Assembly: GCA_029465975.1 (NCBI GenBank)
Contig: CM055740.1
Span: forward strand, 3,325,383 to 3,389,382
Source: Dallia pectoralis
Lineage: Eukaryota > Chordata > Actinopteri > Esociformes > Umbridae
DNA length: 64,000 nt
Direction: 5' to 3'
In this document: positions 48,701 through 59,457 of the stretch, piece by piece
How positions within the stretch are numbered: the first letter of the stretch is position 1
Layout: the number at the start of each line of letters is the position of its first letter
Notes under the pieces: model-generated
Seen by the model: the letters and a program-made list of their open reading frames with translations, nothing else
Database searches by the model: none
Told to the model about the DNA's origin: nothing
Translations under genes and position numbers: made by a program

Positions 48701-51700
48701 AATCAGATGTCTTAATCAGATGTCTTAATCAGATGTCTCACACGCCCTCCTGTCTTCTTTCTTACCTGGAATGACTGCTTCTTCTCTGTCAACTCAGTCA
48801 CTCTGCTCAGTATAGTCTTTTCTGTTATCTGCATGGTCTTCATCTCCTCTTTCAGTTTCCTCTGGTGGATATTGACATTATGATACAGATTACAATACAT
48901 TTCTATTGATGAATGAAGTTATTACATGGTTCTAATTAAAATTATACCAGTTAAAAAGACCCAACTACAGACAAAACAATTTGACCCATGGACAGTGTTT
49001 GTACTGTAACAAAATGTACATCTAGTCACTAGACTTCACTATAACCACATGTACATCTAGTCACTAGACTTCACATAAGTCGCGACTGCACAATTTAAAA
49101 AAAAATACAGTCCAGGTGTTTTATTTCTGTTCGTTGTTACATGTTGGGTTTAAATGGTATTGAAAATAAACACCCCAAACGTATATACTGGCTCTGCAAA
49201 TGGCTTTTGACTGCACTACACCACTAGTTTGTGACATATGCGTGTTTGAAGAAAATTCATGAAACCTGACAAAGAGCTGCATGCGGCTCGGGAGCCTCGG
49301 GTTGGCCAGGCCTGATCCAGTCACTTGACTAGAGTACATGGCATCAACACTACGACTCATGTGTGTCTCTCCGCTGTTCCTCACCCTGAGCTCGTCCTCT
49401 GCCTCTCGGATGCTGACACACTCATGGTCCCGGTGAGATCCGATCACACGATCTGTACACACGGTACAGACACATGTGCTACACTGGCGGCAGTAGATCC
49501 GGTTAATCTCCTGGTGCTCCTGGCATCTGGTGAGGGTAAATTCAGGATTTATCTCTAAATATATCTACATCTATGTACACATATATATATATTATTAACA
49601 AATTTAGATCCACCATCAGCATCAAGCTAAATAACAAACCCCCTCGGCTGTGAAACGTTGCTGGTTGTACATGACAACCAGTGAACCCTCACCTCCAGGG
49701 GGAGATATCGTCCACGGGGGGAACCAGCGTGTGACTCCGGAAGACGGGGGACTCCAGGTGGTGGCGGAGGTGTTCGGAGCACATGGACGCCCCACAGACC
49801 AGGCAGGTTTTGACCGCTGGGAGGGAGACGTCGCTGGGGCAGTAGTTGCAGGGCACAGGGCTAACCATGGAGGTCTGGACACCCAGGCCCTGGGACAGGC
49901 TGACACGTTCAGGGGCACGGGCGGGAGAGGTGGGGGCACGGGCGGGGCGTTCAGGGAGTGGACCCCATGACACTTTGCGCGACTCTGGCTGTAGTTCTCT
50001 CTCAGAAACAGCTGTCTGGGGTTTGGTTGGGGTAGTGCTGGTCGCTGTCTGGGAGGACGTATAGGAGTCTCCTGCTCTTGGGGGCAGTGGTTTCTCCTGG
50101 ATAATGATGACTTCTGCTGATGCCTGGTGGTTGTTCTCTGTGGGTTCTGGTGATTTCCTAGGTTCAATTAAGGTTTGTGCTGTTGTTCGTGGTTCTCCTG
50201 CAGCTGGTCGGGAGTCCAGGTCAAGGTCAGGGCCTCCGGTCGGTTCCAAAACTCTGGGGGTGCTGGTGGAGGAATTGTTTGGTTTGGTTACTAACGGTGC
50301 CTGTGTCTCCTTGTCACTGGACAAACCTACGACAAAGGGCCTCGTCTGATTGGCTGAATACAAGGAAGAGGAAGTGACGGGTCTCTCATGGTCATCGAAA
50401 TGTCCCCCGGACCAAACACTATTTGCAGTGGCCGCTCTCTTGCTGCCATAGCGATGGCTTCCTGGGACAGGTGAACTGGCGGGACGTTTTCTAAAAGCAC
50501 GTTGGGACAGAAATGATGGTGAAGATCTCCTTTCATGGGTCCATTCGTAAGGGACCTCAATCAGATCATCATCAACACCTGCACTGCCTAAAAATAGGAC
50601 ACAAGTAATGGAAAAAATGAATCAAATTATTAATAATATCACCGTACTGCTGCTGTTATATTGGAGGCTAGTAATCATATCACAGTACTGCTGTTGTTAT
50701 TGGAGGCTGGTAATCATATCACAGTACTGCCGTTGTTATTGGAGGCTAGTAATCATATCACAGTACTGCTGTTGTTATTGGAGGCTAGTAATCATATCAC
50801 AGTACTGCTGTTGTTATTATTATTGGAGGCTAGTAATCATATCACAGTACTGCTGTTGTTATTGGAGACTAGTAATCATATCACAGTACTGCTGTTATAT
50901 TGAAGACTAGTAATCATATCACAGTACTGCTGTTATATTGGAGGCTAGTAATCATATCACAGTACTGCTGTTGTTATTATTATTGGAGGCTAGTAATCAT
51001 ATCACAGTACTGCTGTTATATTGGAGGCTAGTAATCATATCACAGTACTGCCGTTGTTATTGGAGACTAGTAATCATATCACAGTACTGCTGTTGTTATT
51101 GGAGGCTAGTAATCATATCACAGTACTGCTGTTGTTATTGGAGACTAGTAATCATATCACAGTACTGCTGTTATATTGAAGGCTAGTAATTATATCACAG
51201 TACTGCTGTTATATTGGAGGCTAGTAATCATATCACAGTACTGCTGTTATATTGGAGGCTAGTAATCATATCACAGTACTGCTGTTATATTGGAGGCTAG
51301 TAATCATATCACAGTACTGCTGTTGTTATTATTATTGGAGGCTAGTAATCATATCACAGTACTGCTGTTATATTGGAGGCTAGTAATCATATCACAGTAC
51401 TGCTGTTATATTGGAGGCTAGTAATCATATCACAGTACTGCTGTTATATTGGAGGCTAGTAATCATATCACAGTACTGCTGTTATATTGGAGGCTAGTAA
51501 TCATATCACAGTACTGCTGTTGTTATTGGAGGCTAGTAATCATATCACATTACTGCTGTTGTTCTTGGAGGCTAGTAATCATATCACAGTAATAACCCTA
51601 AACCTCTCTGAGTATTCATGGGCTACAATCGGATGCCACCTATTTTGTCCTCCAATCTCAACCAACGGATGTTTGCAATGTGTTTGTTTTTCTCAACAGG

Positions 51701-51956
51701 AAATACATTTCTAACAGATGATCAGTGATCAGACGACCTGTAACTAGAGGTGAATTAATTAAAACGAATCTTCTGTTGCCAAACGTTGCGTAGTGCAGAA
51801 TGATGGGGCCTATCCGGATTGGTCCACTACACATTTAGCTTGACGTAACGTTATGCAACAGAAACCTAACGGTCCAGTACCTGTGGCCGCACCGGTGCGT
51901 GAGTAGGCAGACTCTTCATTTCTTCTCCGCCTCTGGGTCTCCAACGATTGCCCCAT
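45715..51956 (-). CDS. RING-less TRIM-family protein with two B-boxes, coiled coil and PRY-SPRY (11 coding exons, 701 aa)
   Basis: Exons, 5' to 3': 51956-51881, 50587-49693, 49526-49385, 48861-48766, 48486-48385, 48117-47971, 47733-47711, 47239-47097, 46869-46655, 46403-46281, 45933-45715. All introns are GT-AG and all phases join. Residues 1-246 are a polar, Pro/Ser/Thr-rich tail with no RING. B-box1 is about 247-286 (CNYC, CLVC, CSEH, then H-x-H). B-box2 is 300-340 (CQEH, CRQC, CVC, then HRDH). The coiled coil is about 347-468. PRY-SPRY runs from about 517 to the end, with LDPDTAHPKL (523-532), YWEVEV (575-580), LDLDEDSLSFY (646-656) and PLYPV. The 96-nt and 23-nt exons are hallmarks of TRIM genes; the usual ~230-nt coiled-coil exon is split into 102 + 147 nt. 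Domain order resembles TRIM16, which also lacks a RING, but the exact orthologue is unclear. TRIM PRY-SPRY proteins often act in ubiquitin-linked innate immunity. The start is the first ATG in exon 1 (MGQSLETQRRRRNEE). Confidence 0.9.
46080..46255. repeat. Degenerate short repeat in TRIM intron 10
   Basis: About ten diverged copies of a ~17-bp unit of the form TGTTCTAGCGTTCTACG lie between TRIM exons 10 and 11. Confidence 0.7.
46935..47092 (-). mobile_element. tRNA-derived SINE remnant in TRIM intron 8
   Basis: On the minus strand a B-box-like GTGGGTTCGATTCCC is followed by a tail around CTGTAAATTGCCTTAGAT, as in teleost SINEs. Its 5' end lies directly against the donor of TRIM exon 8 (47096-47095). 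Confidence 0.6.
47440..47636. repeat. 33-bp minisatellite, about 6 copies, in TRIM intron 7
   Basis: The unit contains GTCACAGAGGATATGGAACA. The 33-bp period is divisible by three, so it gives spurious open frames on both strands; it lies wholly inside an intron. Confidence 0.95.
48120..48304. repeat. ACACACACATCACG compound microsatellite in TRIM intron 5
   Basis: Repeats of ACACACAC and CATCACGA fill most of the 267-bp intron between TRIM exons 5 and 6. On the coding (minus) strand this is a TG-rich tract that runs straight into the exon 6 acceptor (gtgtgtgttccag). Confidence 0.95.
48337..48384 (-). other. 48-bp duplication carrying a second in-frame 5' splice site after TRIM exon 5
   Basis: The exon 5 donor (TCTCAG|GTACGGAGAACCGC at 48385/48384) is echoed 48 bp downstream as TCTCAG|GTACTGAGAACCGC (48337/48336). 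The segment between them has no stop in the TRIM frame and encodes VRRTASFRNNKKCVSQ, so use of the second donor would add 16 residues to the coiled coil. Confidence 0.7.
48672..48742. repeat. 13-bp repeat in TRIM intron 4
   Basis: About five copies of TTAATCAGATGTC lie just downstream of TRIM exon 4. Confidence 0.85.
49010..49078. repeat. Short tandem duplication in TRIM intron 3
   Basis: Two near-identical copies of a ~37-bp unit containing ACATCTAGTCACTAGACTTC. Confidence 0.8.
50640..51600. repeat. ~31-40 bp minisatellite filling most of TRIM intron 1
   Basis: The core is GGCTAGTAATCATATCACAG followed by TACTGCTGTT and a variable run of TATTAT triplets, about 27 copies. Unit length varies because the ATT part expands and contracts. 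The array occupies about three quarters of the 1,293-bp intron. Confidence 0.95.
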
Positions 51957-52521
51957 AAATACTAATAAACACAGACGTTATTTTTTTTTCAATCAAAAAA
52001 ACGACAGCATAGAGCACCGTGGGGAAACGAAACTGTATCAGGAGGCGGAGCCAGGAGTTTTGAACTACTTCCGCACTCCAGCCTATTGGCTCTCCACCAT
52101 CACATTCTTAAAGATACAGTGACACATTATTTATCTCCGACGTTGTATAAAAACGTCCGTTTCTCCCGACTGTACAACAGCACCACCTGCTGGAGAAATA
52201 TAATAAATGCGCCTGTTGTTTTCTCTGCCATCAGTAACAAGAGATATGACGTATTCAGCTATGGAGGAAAGAATGAAACAGATGTAGATTTAATGATGTA
52301 GTTTTGAAGTAGTTTTTATCCGAAAAACTGTTGAAATGCGTTTCAAATATTCATTATACTAAAGGCATATTAGTATGAACAATATATAATGTTTTAACTT
52401 TCAACCAATTGTATGTTTTAACTTTTTTCAACAAACATACGCATGGAAATACAACCAGTAGCTGTGTTTCCGATACACATGACGCCGCCACACAAAACAT
52501 ATAATTTTTACAATGTGAGGG

Positions 52522-52709
52522 GGGTGCACCGTTCCTGGAGGTACTGCAATACCAGGTCGATGCGTGGAGTGGACGGAGCAAGCCCCTATTCCATCTCCCT
52601 ATTCCAAAAATCAATTTAATATATGGTCCCCAGATAGGGGACGTATCAGATATTAAACTGATAAGAACAGATACTACACTTGATCTTAGCCAAAAGGCCG
52701 AGAAGCGAT
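52522..52709 (-). ncRNA. U2: U2 spliceosomal snRNA gene
   Basis: The 188-nt minus-strand sequence matches vertebrate U2 from end to end. The 5' end is ATCGCTTCTCGGCCTTTTGG, followed by the branch-point recognition GTAGTA, an Sm-type ATTTTTGG region, and the 3' stem-loops ending GGAACGGTGCACCC. Differences from human U2, recalled from memory, fall in paired positions: stem IIb is TCCCC...GGGGA here against TCCTC...GAGGA in human, a compensatory change that argues for a functional gene rather than a retropseudogene. There is no poly-A tail or truncation. U2 snRNA pairs with the intron branch site in the spliceosome. It lies in the same orientation as the TRIM gene, whose start codon is 565 bp downstream. 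Confidence 0.95.
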
Positions 52710-52756
52710 ACCGGTAATGGTTTCGGGAGAGAGACCCCTTTCTCCGACACGTCAGT

Positions 52757-52770
52757 CTCGATAACGGTTA
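52757..52770 (-). promoter_or_regulatory. PSE-like element of the U2 gene
   Basis: TAACCGTTATCGAG on the minus strand lies 48-61 bp upstream of the U2 start, the position expected for the proximal sequence element bound by SNAPc. The match to the recalled vertebrate consensus is only partial. Confidence 0.4.
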
Positions 52771-52827
52771 CATCCCAAGAAATACGCGTTTTATTTTCAA
52801 TCACAAGTTATAAAAGTGTATGTTTAA

Positions 52828-52843
52828 CAATCCATGGTGGGTA
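52828..52843 (-). promoter_or_regulatory. ZNF143/STAF (SPH)-like element of the U2 gene
   Basis: TACCCACCATGGATTG on the minus strand, about 119-134 bp upstream of the U2 start, fits the recalled STAF consensus with roughly one mismatch. STAF sites are typical of snRNA distal enhancers. A CCAAT box (minus GATTGGTGG) lies farther up near 52930-52940. Confidence 0.45.
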
Positions 52844-55164
52844 TGATTGGAATGAGAATAACATAGCAAAAAACACGTTTGACGGTCACGAAGTAACAAA
52901 TTGGTATATTCAAAAAGCACGTGGTAATGGTCCACCAATCAGAAGGAAGCGATGTGTCGTAAAAATCCAATTTACTACAGCCTGAGAATAGTCGAGCCAA
53001 ACGTTTGTTGGTAAAACTAGATGTGAAGTTCTGGTGATTATAATAACATTAGAAAAGATCCTCTAGCAAAAATATATTTAGTATAAATGTTCCCGCAATC
53101 AATAACTGAAGTGGACATGAATGGCCACTTGGTGGAGCTAGAGTTTTGCTGACCCCCTGAGTATAATGAACCTACAGAAATAAATGAATGTTTTAGTTCA
53201 CTCTTTGACTTAAGAGGTCGATCTAATGCAGAAATATAATCCAATGTATAAAACGTCTATTTATAATAATTATTTAAATATTTTCATACCACTTTATTTC
53301 TCAATTCTGGACTTGGAGGCCAGTTCCACTTTGCCGACTTATAACAACTGAAATGTCTTCCATTTTGCTGAATCAGTGAATCTTACCATCAATCTAAGGT
53401 ATTACCCCACGCCACAATGCTTCAAACCTAGAAAACAGAATCTGAACTAGTTAGGTTTCTAGATGCAACAGTTTTCTTGGTATTTGTGTACACAGCATCA
53501 GGCAAGGCTCAGATGGTTCGTCATTTGGCCACCAACCTGGAAACACGTTTTCTAACGACAGACAACACTTATGGACTGAACACACTGAATGGATTCTTAG
53601 TCAACATATATTTACACACAGTAGGTGACATGTAGATAGTGAGCTATGAAGCGTGAATTTCCTACACACTTATTTATAGCCTTCTGTTGTTCAACATGGT
53701 TTTGTAAAAATGTGGTTTATGGTGACATCCACCTACACCAGGCTCAAAGCCGGTTAACCTCTCCTAGACCTTATCCTATATCATTTTGTCACATGATAGT
53801 ATGTCACATGACAATGTACTGGTATAAAACCACTGAGTGTGATTGCAACAGAGTGACAATTAACTATTCACTGGACTATCTTGTGTATCTTAGATAAGGT
53901 AATGCTGCAGTTATAACAACCATCCACTAGAGGGCGGACAACGGTTTTGCTACATGAACAGTACTGCAGTGACTGTTACTTCACTGCACAGGATATAATA
54001 GGATCTCACCTGTCAGCATTTTTTAAACATGAATGAGATAGAAGAGAGGTTTTGCTGTATCGAACAGTGTGCTGTTTGGGGTTTGTTTTAATTGCTGAAC
54101 AGAAACCTAGGCGTAAGTATTATGTTGCATGGCTTTTCTTAGTGTCCTGTGCATCAGACTCCACAACAAATCAATCCTTTCCAAATGCGAACCTGGAAAC
54201 ACACACATTCGTTTTACAGTGAAAACCTTTATTAATCATATTCATATAGTATTTACCTTTTATAATAACTTTGTTCATTTCATTTTAGTTACCCCTTTGA
54301 TTCCATATATTTTCTTAAAGTTTGGTATATGTATGGTATTTCTATTTACAATGGTACATATATACAGGTGAAGATGGGACCGGCCTTCTGACATAAAGAC
54401 AATAGCCCCCACTGTCTCTTCCTTGTCATTTTCCTCCTTTCCGCTCGTGATGGAGAATATTATTATTTTCACCGTCATCAGCCCTCTTAGACCACCAACC
54501 AATCAGAAATAAGGATTTTACTAGAATCCATTTTAGCCTTTCTTAAAGGAGCCCCTACTCACCCTTCAACACATCTATCAATAAATAAAACGAAAGTCAA
54601 CCCATTAATTTAATCAACCAATTAATCAACCAAACAAACAGATAATAAATGAACCAATCAATCATCAATAAATCAACCTATCAACTAACAAATTCCTCAA
54701 GGAATCAGATAACAAGTTCTGTAATAAATGAACCAATGAACCCGTCCAATAAAGATAATCACTATTGAATTAACCAATAGATCCATAAAAAGAAACGATC
54801 AGCTAATTATCAATCAAATCACAAAACCCAGCCCTTTTCAATACTTAAAATACCTGGTACGTTCCCAATATAAACACTTCTGGAAATGAATAAACCAGAC
54901 AGAGTGAGACAGAGTGAATGTGAAGTGAATAAAGACAAATTGATGTAAATGAATGAGGTGAACAACTGTATTCACAGGAAACTTAGGAGCACAGAGGACA
55001 CCAATAGGCTGTTGTGTTGGGACATTATAAAAGGGTATTTAACACACAAACAAACACACACTATCTCACACTCTTTCTAACATACATACACACATGCGTG
55101 CGCACCCCCATCACAGTGAATAAGAATATACTACAACTACAAAGTATTGAGATTCCTCTGAAGA

Positions 55165-55870
55165 CTCAACCTCAGCACAGAGAAACCACCTGGACTCCCG
55201 CCCCAGCCTCAGCACAGAGATACCACCTGGACTCCTGCACCAGACTCAGCACAGAGATACCACCTGGACTCCTGCACCAGCCTCAGCACAGAGATACCAC
55301 CTGGACTCCTGCACCAGCCTCAGCACAGAGATACCACCTGGACTCCTGCACCAGCTCAGCACAGAGATACCACCTGGACTCCTGCACCAGCCTCAGCACA
55401 GAGATACCACCTGGACTCCTGCACCAGCCTCAGCACAGAGATACCACCTGGACTCCTGCACCAGCCTCAGCACAGAGATACCACCTGGACTCCTGCACCA
55501 GCCTCAGCACAGAGATACCACCTGGACTCCTGCACCAGCCTCAGCACAGAGATACCACCTGGACTCCTGCACCAGCCTCAGCACAGAGATACCACCTGGA
55601 CTCCTGCACCAGCCTCAGCACAGAGATACCACCTGGACTCCTGCACCAGCCTCAGCACAGAGATACCACCTGGACTCCTGCACCAGCCTCAGCACAGAGA
55701 TACCACCTGGACTCCTGCACCAGCCTCAGCACAGAGATACCACCTGGACTCCTGCACCAGACTCAGCACAGAGATACCACCTGGACTCCTGCACCAGCCT
55801 CAGCACAGAGATACCACCTGGACTCCTGCACCAGCCTCAGCACAGAGATACCACCTGGACTCCTGCACCA
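55165..55870. repeat. 37-bp minisatellite, about 19 copies
   Basis: Unit contains GATACCACCTGGACTCCTGC and ACCAGCCTCAGCACAGA. The 37-bp period rotates frames, yielding a spurious 311-codon frame. Units are nearly identical. Confidence 0.97.
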
Positions 55871-56315
55871 TTGCTTCCTCCATTTTAAATATGTTCTGCG
55901 CGTTTCAGCCCCGCTTTTGATTTTTGAAAAACTACTATTTTTGTTTTAATATCTATGTACAGTAACCATAGTAACTCACGTTTAACAACAGTGCTCAAGT
56001 GAAGAGGAGGAGAAAGAGAACAGGGTTGAGAGTTGGCACATTATGATGGGATGGCAGTCAGTATTAAAGGTTCCTCTTGGTTGTTCACGACTAAAACAGA
56101 ACCCATCCAGGAGAAGAACCAGTGGGTTGTCTTTACATGGTCACAGTCTGAGAATGCTACCCTGATCTGTGTGTGTGTGTGTACTAGTAAACACAACTAG
56201 TGTAACAGATTTACCCAGAACATCAACATCTTCTTGCAGGTGATCCATGTCTAGTTGTACAGTCAACGTCTTTCTCCCTGTGAAGATCATGGCTGATGCT
56301 GCAGTGTGTGTGTGT
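55871..56315. other. No gene seen
   Basis: Unremarkable sequence; small GT run near 56170. Confidence 0.6.
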
Positions 56316-56317
56316 TG

Positions 56318-56655
56318 TCAGATGGGGCCCCTGGGGGCCTTAGTGTTGGGGTAGCAGGGTGTTGGTTGTCTTGTCTCAGATGGGGCCCCTGGGGGCCTTA
56401 GTGTTGGGGTAGCAGGGTGTAGGTTGTCTTGTCTCAGATGGGGCCCCTGGGGGCCTTAGTGTTGGGGTAGCAGGGTGTGGGTTGTCTTGTCTCAGATGGG
56501 GCCCCTGGGGGCCTTAGTGTTGGGGTAGCAGGGTGTGGGTTGTCTTGTCCCAGATGGGGCCCCTGGGGGCCTTAGTGTTGGGGTAGCAGGGTGTTGGTTG
56601 TCTTGTCTCAGATGGGGCCCCTGGGGGCCTTAGTGTTGGGGTAGCAGGACGCTGG
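56318..56655. repeat. 58-bp GC-rich minisatellite, about 6 copies
   Basis: Unit contains ATGGGGCCCCTGGGGGCCTT, with the palindrome GGGGCCCC, and TGTTGGGGTAGCAGGGTG. Confidence 0.97.
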
Positions 56656-56764
56656 TAATGTAGAGCTGTACAAAAGGTCCCTATTGCAACACACTGCATG
56701 AAGTCATGTGCAAACTATAAATGGAATGCTAATGTGCACCTTGTAATCGAAACAAATAATGTTA

Positions 56765-56865
56765 TTACATTTTATCAAACACACTTTACCAGAGTGACAC
56801 ACAGGAGCAAATAGAGTTACGTTTCTTGCTCAAGGGCACAGCAGCAGGCTTTTAACCTAACTTAA
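56765..56865. mobile_element. SINE/LINE-body fragment
   Basis: ACTTTACCAGAGTGACACAC and TTTCTTGCTCAAGGGCACAG are typical of teleost dispersed repeats. Confidence 0.55.
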
Positions 56866-56889
56866 GTTTTTAGTGGGGTGGGTTACAGT

Positions 56890-57850
56890 TGGGTGATTTA
56901 TGGTTACAGTGTGGAAAGTTAGGGTTACAGTGGGGTGAGTTAGGGTTACAGTGGGGTGAGTTAGAGTTACAGTGGGGTGAGTTAGAGTTACAGTGGGGTG
57001 AGTTAGGGTTACAGTGGGGTGAGTTAGAGTTACAGTGGGGTGAGTTAGAGTTACAGTGGGGTGAGTTAGGGTTACAGTGGGGTGAGTTAGAGTTACAATG
57101 GGGTGAGTTAGAGTTACAGTGGGGTGAGTTAGAGTTACAGTGGGGTGAGTTAGGGTTACAGTGGGGTGAGTTAGAGTTACAATGGGGTGAGTTAGAGTTA
57201 CAGTGTAGTGAGTTAGAGTTACAGTGGGGTGAGTTAGGGTTACAGTGGGGTGAGTTAGAGTTACAGTGGGGTGAGTTAGAGTTACAGTGGGGTGAGTTAG
57301 GGTTACAGTGGGGTGAGTTAGAGTTACAATGGGGTGAGTTAGAGTTACAGTGTGGTGAGTTAGAGTTACAGTGGGGTGAGTTAGGGTAACAGTGGGGTGA
57401 GTTATAGTTACAGTGGGGTGAGTTAGGGTTACAGTGGGGTGAGTTAGGGTTACAGTGGGGTGAGTTAGAGTTACAGTGTGGTGAGTTAGAGTTACAGTGT
57501 GGTGAGTTAGAGTTACAGTGGGGTGAGTTAGGGTAACAGTGGGGTGAGTTAGAGTTACAGTGGGGTGAGTTAGGGTTACAGTGGGGTGAGTTAGGGTTAC
57601 AGTGGGGTGAGTTAGAGTTACAGTGTGGTGAGTTAGAGTTACAGTGTGGTGAGTTAGAGTTACAGTGGGGTGAGTTAGGGTAACAGTGGGGTGAGTTAGA
57701 GTTACAGTGGGGTGAGTTAGGGTTACAGTGGGGTGAGTTAGGGTTACAGTGGGGTGAGTTAGAGTTACAGTGTGGTGAGTTAGAGTTACAGTGGGGTGAG
57801 TTAGGGTTACAGTGGGGTGAGTTAGGGTTACAGTGGGGTGAGTTAGGGTT
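56890..57850. repeat. 21-bp minisatellite, about 45 copies
   Basis: Unit GTTACAGTGGGGTGAGTTAG plus A or G. A larger block (about 57385-57540) is repeated almost verbatim, giving a higher-order period of about 126-147 bp. Confidence 0.97.
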
Positions 57851-57950
57851 CTCGAGTTGGAGCTATCTGTTTTAACAGGTGAGGGTTTGGTATAGATGCT
57901 TGTAAGGTATAGGGGGGTTTAAGGTTAGGGTTCCAGTGGGGAGGTTCCAG

Positions 57951-58340
57951 GTGTAGACTAGAGGCACCTGTATCCCAATGTCTCATTAATGAATGTCCTG
58001 CTTGTTTCTGCCTTCTCACTCCATGGTCCTCCCTCTTTCTCTCTCCTCCTTTTGTCTCCCTCTATCCATCCAAACACAGTCACAGTGGGTCCTCCTCTTA
58101 GAAGAGATGGGTTTAATAGATGAAGTGTCATGACGAATGGTGACACATTAGGAATTGTAGATACCTGAGAGGGGAGAGATAGAGAAAGAAAGTGGAGAGA
58201 GAGGGAGAAGGAGGAAGTGAGGATGAAAGAGAGGAAGTGGAGAGGTAGAGAGAGAAGGAGGAAGTGAGGATGAAAGAGAGGAAATGGAGAGAGAGAGGGA
58301 GGGAGAGAGAGAGGGAGGGAGAGATAAACAAAGAGGGAGA
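57951..58340. other. Purine-rich low-complexity tract
   Basis: Plus-strand GAGA/GGAAG-rich sequence (58165-58340), pyrimidine-rich on the minus strand, forms the polypyrimidine tract of the acceptor at 58165. The part at 57951-58140 looks unique. Confidence 0.6.
58100..58164 (-). other. Candidate downstream (3' UTR or alternative terminal) exon start of lhfpl3
   Basis: A strong acceptor (TCTCTCCCCTCTCAG) on the minus strand at 58165-58166 follows a long pyrimidine tract. Spliced directly to the 59458 exon, it would give a C terminus G-I-Y-N-S and stop. Spliced after the 26-nt exon, it would be 3' UTR. The exon end is not determined. Confidence 0.3.
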
Positions 58341-58639
58341 AAGAGTGAAGAAGCAGACACGTTATTGGAGTGATACAATAAGACATTTATGCACAAACAT
58401 TTTCCAATTTCATTTAATTAATTTCCTGTTAACTTCTAGATATCCACAGCCAGCACACGGTTCTATGGGTTAGAACCCAAACCCAAACCCAAACATGCCA
58501 GTCAGAATCATGTTAGATGAAATAGGTTCTCAGAGAAGGGTTCCCAGACAGGGCCACTAATAGGGTTACCATGGTTACTCAGACCCTTTCAGGGGTTTAA
58601 ACTAGCAACCTTACAGGGTCCAGGTGACCCAACAACCCT

Positions 58640-59290
58640 CCCACCCATATACAATCACACTCACCTAGAGATTCAGTTAGGGATTTGACCCAACACATCT
58701 GCCAGCAGACAACCTCCCACCCACATACAATCACACTCACCTAGAGATTCAGTTAGGGATTTGACCCAACACATCTGCCAGCAGACAACCTCCCACCCAC
58801 ATACAATAACACTCACCTAGAGATTCAGTTAGGGATTTGACCCAACACATCTGCCAGCAGACAACCTCCCACCCATATACAATAACACTCACCTAGAGAT
58901 TCAGTTAGGGATTTGACCCAACACATCTGCCAGCAGACAACCTCCCACCCACATACAATAACACTCACCTAGAGATTCAGTTAGGGATTTGACCCAACAC
59001 ATCTGCCAGCAGACAACCTCCCACCCACATACAATCACACTCACCTAGAGATTCAGTTAGGGATTTGACCCAACACATCTGCCAGCAGACAACCTCCCAC
59101 CCACATACAATAACACTCACCTAGAGATTCAGTTAGGGATTTGACCCAACACATCTTCCAGCAGACAACCTCCCACCCATATACAATAACACTCACCTAG
59201 AGATTCAGTTAGGGATTTGACCCAACACATCTGCCAGCAGACAACCTCCCACCCACATACAATAACACTCACCTAGAGATTCAGTTAGGG
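58640..59290. repeat. 76-bp minisatellite, about 8.5 copies, between the lhfpl3 exon and its candidate terminal exon
   Basis: The period of 76 is measured from successive ATTCAGTTAG positions (58671, 58747). Each unit contains ACTCACCTAGAGATTCAGTT, which on the minus strand is an exon-like end plus a consensus donor CTAG|GTGAGTG. The right-most copy merges with the candidate 26-nt exon. Confidence 0.95.
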
Positions 59291-59298
59291 ATTTCCAG
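59273..59298 (-). CDS. Candidate 26-nt terminal coding exon of lhfpl3
   Basis: The minus strand shows a pyrimidine-rich tract (CCCTTTCTCCCCCTC), acceptor AAAAG, then a 26-nt exon and donor CTCTAG|GTGAGTG. Joined to the 59458 exon, the frame reads K-A-G-N-P and stops. The stop lies only 11 nt before the junction, so it would not trigger decay. Inference; the end of LHFPL3 varies and I cannot align it. Confidence 0.35.
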
Positions 59299-59393
59299 CT
59301 TTTGGGTTAAAGAGGGGGAGAAAGGGATATTGTGAAAAACATTCACTGAAAGGAAATGTGAAAACATAATAATTTGACAGTGGACGTGTGTGG

Positions 59394-59409
59394 GCATGTG
59401 TGTGTGTGT

Positions 59410-59444
<35 letters not shown>

Positions 59445-59454
59445 CATGTGTGTG
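59394..59454. repeat. GT microsatellite beside the lhfpl3 exon donor
   Basis: On the coding strand this is a CA run beginning within about 6 nt of the 5' splice site at 59457. Confidence 0.95.
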
Positions 59455-59457
59455 TAC

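Larger units (their letters stand above)
52710..55150. other. U2 promoter region, then no gene seen
   Basis: Beyond the U2 promoter elements the sequence is AT-rich. 54590-54830 is a loose AATCAACC/AATAAATC low-complexity stretch. No splice-supported frame. Confidence 0.55.

Noticed and set aside
51881..51956. N-myristoylation of the TRIM protein (MGQSLE start followed by a basic cluster)
   Set aside because: Glycine 2 is present, but position 6 is Glu rather than the favoured Ser/Thr-type residue, so the motif is weak.
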